Source: Salticus scenicus (lineage: Eukaryota; Arthropoda; Arachnida; Araneae; Salticidae). From it: a stretch of DNA of 64,000 nucleotides. Numbering within the stretch: the stretch's first letter is position 1; the number at the start of each line of letters is the position of its first letter. A model generated the notes under the pieces. It was not told where the DNA came from. It saw only the letters and a program-made list of their open reading frames with translations, and made no database searches. The stretch covers positions 268,686,282-268,750,281 of the forward strand of contig OZ005654.1 in assembly GCA_963930645.1 (NCBI GenBank). The letters run 5' to 3'. Both the position numbers and the translations under genes were made by a program. Shown one piece after another: positions 47,368 to 56,672 of the stretch.

Positions 47368-47949
47368 TACAACATAAAATTTTATTATGACTGGCATTCA
47401 CTTGAAAGCGCATCATATCTTCCTTGTAGGAAAATACGTTTTAGAATGAGGCACTTGCGCGACACATCTCTTTATTTACCTTATAAGTGCACTCACAAGC
47501 ATAGCTTCATGGCTTGATAAGTAAAACCCTAATCCCCTTATGAAACCCTGAAACTATTTTTACCCTCGGTTCGAATCTACACCCCACAAAACTTTCAAGT
47601 CCAAAAAATTGTGAAGTCCTCGAAATTCGTGAAAAAATTCTAATTCTCGCCGGTAGATGGCAGCATCATCTTTCCAAGAAGCCTCGTCCAAGGTGATGTC
47701 TCATTTACTTCCGATGGTAACGCTCCAAAAGTTTCTACTCTCTCGGTGGCAACGACCCCGTTTCCAAGATTAGGGGGGAAAAATCCCACCTCCAACTCAC
47801 TCCGCATCTCTTCCACACTCCACACACCTCCGCATATCCACCCTCCGCACTCCGCACTCCGCACTCCAAACACCTCCTCCCACCACCCACCGAGTGGCGT
47901 TAAAATCTCATTATATATCTTCTTCTGCAGTATTCTTTTTTAGAAAAAG

Positions 47950-48880
47950 AGATTAGAATCGTTAGCTTTGAGGTTCATCGGTCTTTTAGAGGTGGTCAAA
48001 CGCAATCCGTTGTAGTGGAAGCTTTAGGAGTTTCTCAAAGTACCATTTCCAGACAGTGTAATTGGTTTTTAGAAACTAGAAATACTCTCCCAACTTCGGG
48101 TCAAGGTCATTTATGTAGAACAACACAAATTGTAGACCACTATTTAACACTAGTAGCCAGAATGAATTGCAATATGGACGCCACTTTAATGAAACATCAC
48201 CTTGAGAGAGCCACTGGTACCAGAGTTCCGATTCAAACTCTTCGAAACCAACTCCACATCTAGGTTTGTATGCTTGTAGACCTATGGTTTGTGTTTCGTT
48301 GACAGTAGACGAACGTGTTTCCTTCCGGAGGTGGACACAGGAGCAAATCAGATGGAACAAGATGAGTAGAGCAATGTGTTTTTCATGGACGAGTCCCGCT
48401 TTAGTGTATCACCTGACAATACGCAAATTCTCATCTGGAAAGAACCTGATATTCGGAAAATTCCTGCATTTGTGTTTGAAAGTGTTCGATTTGTGGAATG
48501 GGGGTTGGTGGTCTGGACATTTTTATAAATGGCGGCACCGACGTATACATTAAAAGAAATGATGAACAAACGATTCGGCAATACGGGGTTGATATTATCA
48601 GACTTATTATCGTTTTTTACAGTGCAGCAATTGTTTGCGAATTCTTTTCCATCGATGATTCCATCGATCCAATGGATTAACCAACGCGTTCATCAGATAT
48701 GAAAACAATAGAATATGTTCGGAGCATGCTAAGGAGAAAAGTTACTAGTATCTCATCATTCCTCGAAAGAATTCAGCAGTATGAAAAATTTCTTCTTCAG
48801 TACTCGAAAAGATATATCGGTTCCTCATTGATAATCTCGTTGATAACCTCATTGTTTCCATGCTTCGCACGTGTACGACA
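47950..48880 (+). pseudogene. Tc1-family transposase pseudogene, second type
   Basis: This is a different Tc1-like family from the one at 24672. The helix-turn-helix reads VVVEALGVSQSTISRQCNWF (48010-48070). It is followed by a basic linker (SGQGHLCRTT), YLTLVARMNCNMDATL, and RATGTRVPIQTLRNQLH (48208-48257). Further on come a DESRFSVSPDNTQILIW block (shifted frame, about 48387-48440), GGTDVYIKRND (48530-48565), AAIVCEFFSIDDS (48622-48660) and SSDMKTIEYVRSM (48693-48730). Frameshifts near 48260, 48380 and 48500 and a stop at 48678-48680 kill it. It starts about 30 bp beyond the Polinton terminus; the terminal repeats of the Tc1 element were not located. Confidence 0.82.
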
Positions 48881-48973
48881 TTTCTTTGGTCAAGAAAAAA
48901 CATATATGTTATTGAAACGCAATTTTATTCGCGAAATCACATTTTTTGTTTGTTTGTGTAATATGCATGAATT

Positions 48974-49243
48974 GTGCATTCGTCAATAATTGTTTCTTCT
49001 TCGTTTCTTCTTTTACTTCTCTCATATCTTACATCATCTATAGATTATATATCAGCTAGCGAAACATTTTGTGAATCTGCTGTTTATATTCAAAATCCTA
49101 ATATCCCCTATTTGTTTTGGTCAGTGTACACTGATTTCAACAACTTAACTTTGCCACATATATTTCAATCAATGGTTCAAGTGTTCGATAAATTAACCAT
49201 TTACAGACGTGTGTCTGAAAATAACATGATAAATCTAACATGA
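48974..49243 (+). CDS. Unrecognised 89-residue open frame
   Basis: An ATG-initiated frame starts with a hydrophobic, signal-peptide-like segment (SSFLLLLLSYLTSS, residues 9-22) followed by a compositionally normal stretch (SETFCESAVYIQNPNIPYLFW). It has no family resemblance I can name, no visible promoter, and lies between two repeats. It may well be chance. Confidence 0.15.
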   Translation: MHSSIIVSSSFLLLLLSYLTSSIDYISASETFCESAVYIQNPNIPYLFWSVYTDFNNLTLPHIFQSMVQVFDKLTIYRRVSENNMINLT

Positions 49244-49329
49244 TAAATGCAAATGATTTTCATCTTGGAGAAAATTGACAATAAATATCCAAAGAAAGAC
49301 AGTTTTATTGTATATAAATAAAATCTTAG

Positions 49330-49858
49330 AAAATGCGTTTTTATAATGATTATCTCACATATCAAGTTTCGTAAAGTTATGTACCGTACAAGTTGAGATA
49401 AAGCCTTCCCGTTATCGAAGAAATTCCCAATATGGCAGCGCCATCTATTGGCCTATAAGCATCCAACTTAAATCAGCATAATGTCTCATAATGGCCTTAT
49501 CACATATAAAGTTTTGTTTTATCAGATGCAATAGAACCTGAGATATAACCGTTCTTTAAATTGCAGCAATCGCTGTGTAGCAACGCCACCTGTTGAGCGG
49601 TTGACACCGAAAGTTGATATGTACTAATTTACGTCAAGGTGCATCCACATATAAATTTATATGCAATTCTGTGCAGTAATTTCAGAGATACAGTTGCCAC
49701 AAAATTTTTGTCACACACACACACAGACAGACAGATATTTTCTAAAAATAGTAAAATCGTGTTCTAGACCTCTCAAAACGTGTAAATCCGTCGAAAACCG
49801 AAAGTCGAAAATTTTTACAAATCCAATATTTTCTTCTATTGAGTACAGAAGAAAGTAA
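49330..49858 (+). repeat. Hairpin-ended dispersed repeat (type A)
   Basis: The order is: tatctcacatatcaagtttc; gcgccatctattggcc; a second gccacctgttgagcgg module; cacacacacacagacagaca; cgtgttctagacctctcaaa; gtaaatccgtcgaaaac; and a terminal hairpin at 49826-49856 (TTTTCTTCT...AGAAGAAAG) followed by aaaa. It closely matches 50290-50797. Confidence 0.8.
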
Positions 49859-50289
49859 AAATATCGTTTATAAATCAAATATTGTAAATGTTTATTATTT
49901 GTTTTTAAAAAAGTATACTTCAGAACTTCTACGTGAATGATGGATAAATTTTGTTAATGAAATACATGAAATATGACTTTTTAAAAAGACGTTTTGGAAT
50001 ACATATTAATTATAATAATAAATATCTTTTAAAAAAAAATCTGTTGCTAAATTAATAAAATCTTTTTGTAAAACTAGCATTTTGTGGCCACCACAAGACT
50101 TTCTTATGTATTTTCCTATACAAATTCACTAAGTTCAAATAATTTATTAAAACTATTATTTATTAAAATTATCTAACATAATGAATGCAAAAGTTTTTCA
50201 TCTTACAGAAAACTAATATTAAATATCCAAAGAAAGACAGTTTTTGTCTTCATAAATAAAAATATCTTAAAAAATCTCAAGAAATATCT
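49859..50289. other. AT-rich DNA, no gene seen
   Basis: Spacer between two copies of the type A repeat. Confidence 0.5.
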
Positions 50290-50797
50290 TAAAAAAATGC
50301 TTTTTTATAATGGATATCTCACATATCAAGTTTCGTACAGTTATATGCTAGAGGAGTTGAGATATAGCCTTCCGATTATAGAGAAATTTGCAGCATAGCA
50401 GCGCCACCTATTGGCCAATAAGCATCAAACTTGAATAAGCATAATGTCTTATAACGGCCTTATTACATATAACATTTTGTTTGATTATACGCAAAAGAAC
50501 CTGAAATATAGCCTCCCCTTTAACCATGGAAATCGCTGCATAGAAGCGCCATCTGTTGAGCAGCTAACACCAAAAGTTGATAGGCACTAATACAGCCAAG
50601 GTACATCTGCATATAAATTTACATACAATTCTGAGCTGTAGTTCCTGATATACAGTTGCCACAGAATTTTTGTCACACATGCACTTGACAAATCGTGTTC
50701 TAGAACTCTCAAAACGGGTAAATCTATCGAAAACCGGAAGTTGAAATAATTTACGAATCCAATACTTTCTTCTGTTAAATATAGAAGAAAGTAAAAA
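50290..50797 (+). repeat. Hairpin-ended dispersed repeat (type A)
   Basis: This is a second close copy, same module order as 49330-49858, but the CA/CAGA microsatellite is nearly lost (cacacatgcacttgac). The terminal hairpin pairs ACTTTCTTCT (from about 50765) with AGAAGAAAGT (to about 50792). Confidence 0.8.
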
Positions 50798-50935
50798 TAG
50801 AACCGACTCCAAAAAGCAATTATTAACATTGAAACATCTAAAAATAAAATGAAAATTCGCATAAAATAAAATTATAATGTGAGCCTAAAATTATAAAATA
50901 AATTCCTCGCCAAACAACATATACACTACAATCTA
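50798..50935. repeat. ~140-bp inverted repeat, left copy
   Basis: The reverse complement of 56072-56214 matches along most of the length: agaaccgactccaaa, caattatta, aacatctaaaaataaaat, ttcgccaaacaacat, actacaat. The two copies lie 5.1 kb apart, facing inward. Confidence 0.75.
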
Positions 50936-51517
50936 TATAATATTTCTCTGACGTGGACCAGTTACAATTATTTTTTGTAGAAACGATACGATAGTGACTT
51001 AATGAAATATGCCAAGATAAAAATTAATACATAAGCAGTATTTAAGCACGCGAACTGAGTGTCTCAGTTCATTGATCTAATTTTAACAAAAGTGACGACA
51101 TTTGTCTAATGAGATCATTTTATAGAAAAATCTATTTTTAAATGTTGCATTTTTATAACCCTTGCAAACTTCATATTAAACCTAGCAATACTTTAAAGGT
51201 ATAAACAAAATATGAACTTTTCTCATAAATTGACTAAAAAACGCAATAATAAAAAGTTTAATAAAAATAGGTATTAGTTTTTTTTAAACAAAAAATTATG
51301 CTAAAATAAAAAAAAATAAAAAAATTAATTAAAAGGCATCTCCATCACGGCGGCAAAAAATTAAAAGTCGCCATAGGGGTCGCTTTAACTAACATCAGCG
51401 TTTCATCTCACAAAAACTAATGATAAATTGGCTTCTGGTGGATTAAAATTTAAATTAGATAGTGATATTGGTATAGGGCAGTTCCTTGTTTGTAAACAAA
51501 CATCTCAACTTTTATGA
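50936..51517. other. AT-rich DNA upstream of promoter-like segment
   Basis: The stretch 51170-51300 has a direct, diverged counterpart at 55490-55600 (aaattnactaaaaaa...ataggnattag). No gene was seen. Confidence 0.45.
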
Positions 51518-51643
51518 GTGGTTGGCAAAAAGGCTTGGGATTACAGAGATTACCAACGGAAAATCAATGGTGGGCGGGGCGCGGGAAAGTCGAGCGCGCT
51601 TTTTTGCCAACCACCAGACGTCACGAGGAAATGCTCTATATAA
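51518..51643 (+). promoter_or_regulatory. Promoter-like GC box, inverted repeat and TATA box
   Basis: A 17-bp imperfect inverted repeat (gtggttggcaaaaaggc 51518-51534; gcttttttgccaaccac 51598-51614) brackets a GC-rich core. The core contains a consensus GC box (gtgggcggggcgcggg, about 51569-51584). A consensus TATA box (tatataa, 51637-51643) follows, which would place a start of transcription near 51668. A forkhead-like gtaaacaaaca lies upstream at about 51492. The GC-rich core is exceptional in this AT-rich window. Whether it drives a host gene or an element is unknown. Confidence 0.5.
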
Positions 51644-51759
51644 GACTTATGAGTTTCAAATTTTAAATGTAAATAAAGAGAGAAAGAAATTGCGAAAAAT
51701 TCGCACGAGTTTGCTAGTTAATCATAATTTTTGAATTCGGCACAAAATTAAATAAATTT

Positions 51760-52361
51760 TATTCAGCACAAAATTAAATAAATTTTGTTTTTAAACCATA
51801 GCTACAAACGCTTGTCTCGAATGGTAGGGTCCATCTTCACATTTATTTTTATCACTGTATACAATTGTTCCGTTAGTAACATATAACAGTGCAATACCAC
51901 ATATAGTAGTATTCCATCAGTACACAAAACAGTAAACACCCTCCGAAATTCAATATTTATGTTTTTACGAAGTTAGTAGCGCTTTCTTTGCAAACTTTGT
52001 GTAGCTCTGATATCTGTAGTCTTTGGTGATTTTTGGATTTGTCAATCAAAACGTAATGCAAAAATATACACCCGAGATGTTTATTTTCGTAATATATATT
52101 ATACAAAATATTGCGTCATATTCTTGATATCTCTCTTAATATATTTATTAAAAACCCATGTTTTTTTAAATGAATTAAATATGTTCGCCATATAATTTGG
52201 CAATTTTTTTTCCCGTCAAAAACGACCGATCCGCGATTGTAATGAAATGCTCGCCCTCTGGTGGGCTAAGGTGAAATTACAATAAACATGGTTTAATTCG
52301 AATTCCATACAGCCGCCATTGCTTGCCGATATTTAGTTTCACATATATTTATTGAATAAAA
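51760..52361. other. AT-rich DNA leading to THAP frame
   Basis: A direct repeat of about 22 bp (gcacaaaattaaataaatttt) occurs twice near 51738-51780. The last ~150 bp are less AT-rich and could be a 5' untranslated region. Confidence 0.35.
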
Positions 52362-52520
52362 ATGAATGAATACGGTAAAAAAGATAACACATACTTTTGT
52401 GTGCCACAGTGTAACTCCAAAGGATCAAGAAATCCAGAATTGAGCTTCCATTTATTTCCAAATGACAAATTTAAAATTTCAGTTGCTTCGGCTAATGGAA
52501 GTAAAGAATTAATCAGATGA
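52362..52520 (+). CDS. THAP zinc-finger N-terminal exon or fragment
   Basis: ATG 52362 opens a 52-codon frame to TGA 52518-52520. Residues 11-34 match the start of a THAP domain: C-x3-C zinc ligands (YFCVPQCNSKG), then ELSFHLFPND, the conserved S-F-H/R-F-P block. The rest of the THAP zinc finger (the W, the C-x2-H pair and the AVPTIF-type end) is missing, so either the frame is an exon spliced further on or the gene is broken. A possible donor lies at the gt of ttcagttgc (about 52481). THAP domains bind DNA and occur in host regulators and in P-element-type transposases; I cannot tell which this is. The promoter-like segment 700 bp upstream points the same way. Confidence 0.6.
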   Translation: MNEYGKKDNTYFCVPQCNSKGSRNPELSFHLFPNDKFKISVASANGSKELIR

Positions 52521-53358
52521 TTTGAAATTAATATTTGTTCAACTTCAGTTAAAAATCTACTTCCGATCAAACTTTGAATAAACTGAAGTATTTTTTCCAA
52601 AAGCAATCAATTTTCCATAATGTAAAGGCGGAGAAATTATAGTACGAATATTAAGTAGAATAACAAAAAGAACACTGGAACACACGTGGCTATAATGTTT
52701 ACTAACAACTGCAGTGTTCACAAAGCGCCGTCTATCGATCATTACAAACGCGGATACCAAATAACTCCGCAAACTTTTGCAGCTTATAAAGTCTTAATTG
52801 TTTATTTGAATCAAAGTAGTTTTCTGCTGTGTTTTGCAGATGCGAAAAGTAAGGTGTATATTCTGAATAGAATTTGATTTTTCTCTATATATTAAACAAA
52901 ATAACTGTCGCTGGCGTCAATTTTCTTTGTCTGCGACAGCAATTTCTCGTGGAGGGCAGGGTTCCCCGCGTCATGAGATATATCTGTGTATTCCGACTGC
53001 TTTAAGGAAGGCATTTCAGCTGCTTAGAAATTTCTGTCATTTTAATTAAGTAAGTTATTAAGTAAAAACGCGGGTTTATAAAGGTACTCTATTTGCCACC
53101 GGAGGGAAAAGTTTCTCTTATGATGGTTTTATCTGTATCTCTGACGTCACTTTCCTCAGGAAAAGTAAAATGTGATCAATGGTGTAAATAAGAAAAATTG
53201 AATAATTGGCATCTTTGAGATGCTCGAGAGAAGAAAAAAATATTTAGAATAGCAAAACATTTGAAAATAACCAATATTTTTAAATTATTACGTAAAAATT
53301 TAATAAAGATGAAACTGAAAATAGTTTATATTTTTATTATTTTTTTATATTATTGTAT
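52521..53358. other. Unassigned sequence downstream of THAP frame
   Basis: An open frame at 52686-52877 and GC-richer patches near 52920-53150 are present, but no THAP continuation was found. Confidence 0.35.
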
Positions 53359-53667
53359 AACTTCAGTATATACCCACAGCTGAATTTGGCGATTTTTTTT
53401 GGCGACGTTTTGAACAATAACGATGTCGTTCTGGACTGTTTGCGATATAATATGGCAGCCTATATGTTGTTTATTTTGGATTTACGATTTTATGTTTTAT
53501 GTTTTATGATTTATGATTTAGATTATGATTTTATCATTTATGATTTTATGATTTAGATTATGATTTTATCATTTATGATTTTTAGATTTATGATTTTTAG
53601 ATTTATGATTTAGCTATAATCGCCAACAAAAAATCGCCAAATATCATTGTGGGGATATACTGAAGTT
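53359..53667. mobile_element. MITE with ~40-bp TIRs, copy 1
   Basis: The ends are AACTTCAGTATATACCCACA and the complement TGTGGGGATATACTGAAGTT. They continue inward through a shared tttggcgatttttt block. The centre is a minisatellite built on atgattttatcattt. It is closely related to 54961-55212. Confidence 0.8.
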
Positions 53668-54537
53668 GTTCCTTTATTTTAATGTTAGGCGAAAAAGATT
53701 TAGTAATGAATACCATGATTATGTTAAACAATTATTGGTATAGAGTTAGAGGTTAAGCGCAGACATTTTTAAAATTCAATTTGTGAGATAAAAATTTATA
53801 TTAGTTTATATAAAGATTTAGTTTTTTAACTCAAAACATATTTAAAAGGATAAATCTTTACTATGACCAATTTAGCGACATTTAAAATTTAGAAATGAAG
53901 CTCGTACGTTTTTCGCCAAGGAATTCATTTACGCAACCACAATAGCCTTTTAAACTCTAGCCATGCCTTCCTATAGATATAAATTATAAAATGGTGCAAT
54001 AATAATGATAATTTTTGTTTTTTAAGCATTGATATAAAACTTTGCAGAAAACAGAATTCAATACAACAGGACATTTTTTTTATATATATATAAAGGAATG
54101 TAGTAACTGCATTGCTAAAATATTGTAGTTACAGCTAATACAGGACCTCATTGGCTGATTTTAAATTTTTCATTTATTTTGACGATGACTTAAATTATCT
54201 ATCGCAATTATGCATGTCAAGATTTTCGCGAGAAACGTCTAAGCTACTTCGGTGCCAAATTTAAAATTTCGCCAAGAGGTTAAACTGTACCATTGCTTTA
54301 GAACGATTTTTTCAATTTTATTTTAAATATTTTTCAACTTAATTCACGAAGGTAAAAAAGTAGAATTTTTTTTATTTGGTCTAAATGTACAAAATACCTC
54401 GAGGTGAAATATCCGTTTTTCGTTGTGTTCATTATTAGAAAGAAAAAGGCTGAAGTAGTTTTTCCTGTACCATTGATGTCTTTATAAATTAAATTAAATT
54501 AAATTAAATTATCCAATATCATTAAATTTCATTCTCC
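53668..54537. other. AT-rich DNA between two MITEs
   Basis: A tatatatataaaggaatg motif near 54079 resembles the 5' end of some Helitrons but lacks the expected TC start. No gene was recognised. Confidence 0.3.
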
Positions 54538-54610
54538 ATGCTCATTTTTTATTTTCTAAATTTAATATTACATAATATATGTAAAAATAATCAAGGTGTA
54601 ATCAGTACAT

Positions 54611-54815
54611 ATCCAGAAGATGTAGCCAACAAATATTCAGACCAAAATCAACACAAGTTCAGGAGACATCGCCAACAACTATTAAGATGTCATATCAATA
54701 TATATCCAGTAGATATCGCCAACAATAATAATTATTCAGCAAGTATCGCCAACAAGTATTCAGGAGCCATCATCAACACTTATTCAGAAAATATTATCAA
54801 CAAATATTCAAAAGC
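54611..54815 (+). repeat. 30-bp minisatellite inside an open frame
   Basis: Seven or so units of the type tccagaagatgtagccaac-aaatattcag keep a near 30-bp period. They stay in frame within an open reading frame at 54538-54894 (118 residues), encoding a repeated ANKYSxxI-like decapeptide. The N-terminal 18 residues are hydrophobic. The frame is probably a by-product of a period divisible by three. Confidence 0.7.
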
Positions 54816-54960
54816 CATCCAATTTATGAATGGTGATGGTCTATCTCGAATTCTTCAAACCGGCAATTCATTTTTACAATACAATCAAGGATGAATTTTT
54901 CACTTATCAATAGATTTCGAAAAATGTGATTTTTTTTCCAATTCAACTTAGTATTGATAT

Positions 54961-55212
54961 AACTTTAGTATATCCCTACAGCTGAATATGGCGATTTTTC
55001 TTTGGCGTCGTTTTGAACGATAACGATGTCGTTCTGGACTGTTTGCAATATAATATGGCAGCCTATATGTTGTTTATTTTGGATTTGTGATTTTATGTTT
55101 TATAATTTATAATCTAAGATTTAGATTATGATTTTATCATTTATCATTTATGATTTAGTCATAATCGCCAACAAAAAATCGCCAAATATCGCCGTGGGGA
55201 TATACTAAAGTT
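54961..55212. mobile_element. MITE with ~40-bp TIRs, copy 2
   Basis: Same ends and core as 53359-53667 with a shorter central minisatellite. The shared sequence gataacgatgtcgttctgg next to the left end is nearly identical in both. The flanking gttgttccttt is also shared, so the true element end may lie slightly further out. Confidence 0.8.
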
Positions 55213-55949
55213 GTTCCTTTGTATTTAATACAGTTTAAGAAATTAATAGATAAAATCAGATATTGACAGGCATCTTGGCAATTTCATGGTGTAGTACAAT
55301 AAGTGTCGACAATGCAAAATCACTATCTGAAAGAAATTGTCCTGTCGTACTACTACTACTAATGAAATTTTTAAAGTAATTGCAATAATCGCATAAAATA
55401 TTTATCTTCAACCTGACTAATTCATATTCCAGAGAAAATGCACTTTAAAAAGTTACATCTTTAGTGTTGGAAGGACCATTTTAAACTTTGCTGTACGCTG
55501 GAAATAAATGCAGAGTATTACATATTGTCCTAAATTAACTAAAAAAATTCAATAGTAAAAATAATATAGGCATTAGAAAAAATAAGTTCATAATTTCTTT
55601 AATCAAGCAATAACACCCAAAAAATTCATCGGCAAACAGTGATAAAAATTTAACAAGTCGATCATATACTAAAGTTGTAACGCTAAATGATTTAGATGTC
55701 AAGAATTTCTCTCTGTTCTAAATAATTAGTGCTATGGTTGTTTATTTTATGTTCTCTCTCAAAATAATGGCAAATTGATATTAAATTGCCGAACGCTATA
55801 ACAGATTTTTCACATATTATAAACGATATAATATTAAATATTGTGTATTTCAATGCGATACCAAATATGGTGGATTTCTATAATATTGTTCTACTCTCTT
55901 GTGTTATATTATCAATAGTCCAATTCAATGAAAGGCAAAGTTGCGAATA
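55213..55949. other. AT-rich DNA, diverged direct repeat of 51.2-51.9 kb
   Basis: Blocks at 55490-55600 and about 55850-55885 match 51170-51300 and about 51888-51915 in the same order. No gene was seen. Confidence 0.4.
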
Positions 55950-56015
55950 GTCGGGTAGAATCCCGCAGGGATTAATGAGCGAAGCGAGTTGGGGGGGGGG
56001 GGCAGAGCCCCCTAG
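55950..56015 (+). mobile_element. Helitron-like 3' terminus
   Basis: A gcgaagcgag motif is followed by a hairpin (ggggggg-cagag-ccccc, about 55995-56012) and then CTAG at 56012-56015 before a T. A short 3' hairpin followed by CTRR with insertion before T is the hallmark of Helitrons. The 5' end (TC) was not located, so the element's extent is unknown. Confidence 0.6.
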
Positions 56016-56071
56016 TGTATTAAATAAAAGTATAAATTTTTCTTTAATTTTGCACCGACTTCAAATTTATG

Positions 56072-56214
56072 ATCAATTGTAGTTTTTATGTTGTTTGGCG
56101 AAGGAATTTATTTTAGACTTTTAAGTGCAGTTTATAATTTCCTTTTTATGCCAATTTTAATTTTATTTTTAGTTGTTTCAATAATAATAATTGTTGTTTG
56201 GAGTCGGTTCTATT
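56072..56214. repeat. ~140-bp inverted repeat, right copy
   Basis: Inverted match to 50798-50935, ending in ggagtcggttctatt. A related gaagtcggtt motif also ends the tandem copies at 60195 and 60775. Confidence 0.75.
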
Positions 56215-56576
56215 ATTTACAAAAAAAATTATTTTTCTCTTTTTATTGAAAATGTATTCATGTAGCAGAATATGAAAAGACGTTCAACGGTGGCTTCACA
56301 TATCGCAACCCGCCAGATAAATGACATAAATCAAAATATGGTAATTTGATTTTAAATCACTGAATAATATATGAAGTGACCCAATGTGCACAAAAAAGTT
56401 ACATCTCCATGTCGTAAATTATCCAATCGAGATGCAGCCGTTCTGGTCAATGCTTCATCTTTAAGTTTATTTTTCTCAAATGCTGCATTCTTAAGTTATG
56501 TCACATTTCTCGTATTTATTTGATATCAAATATTAACAACAGTCTGCAACAAAATTATTAATGAACACATGTACTT

Positions 56577-56585
56577 TTTTTTTTC

Positions 56586-56631
<46 letters not shown>
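56577..56631. repeat. Polypyrimidine tract
   Basis: A run of about 55 T/C residues, mostly T. Confidence 0.95.
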
Positions 56632-56632
<1 letters not shown>

Positions 56633-56672
56633 TTTTATCGCTAATTTTTATCATCAACTTAGTTTTTTATAA

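Larger units (their letters stand above)
43684..47920. mobile_element. Palindromic Polinton/Maverick-type remnant
   Basis: This 4237-bp structure has inverted termini, agatatataatgaga(g/t)tttaacgccactcgg at 43684 and its complement ending at 47920. Each outer ~500 bp carries a purine-rich ggaggtgg/cggagtgc minisatellite. Each arm then carries an integrase-chromodomain pseudogene and the start of a second ORF, in opposite directions. Paired start and stop positions sum to about 91540-91600, so the arms differ by only small indels. About 360 bp in the middle (45590-45950) is unpaired and holds the rest of the second ORF of the right arm. A start with AG fits Polintons, but the 6-bp target duplication they usually make is not evident (cttagt against tcttct). 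DNA polymerase, ATPase, protease and major capsid genes are absent. A full element is normally 15-20 kb. Confidence 0.78.

Noticed and set aside
54079..56015. Complete non-autonomous Helitron
   Set aside because: The 3' end is convincing, but the proposed 5' end lacks TC and the interior includes an unrelated MITE, so only the 3' terminus is claimed.
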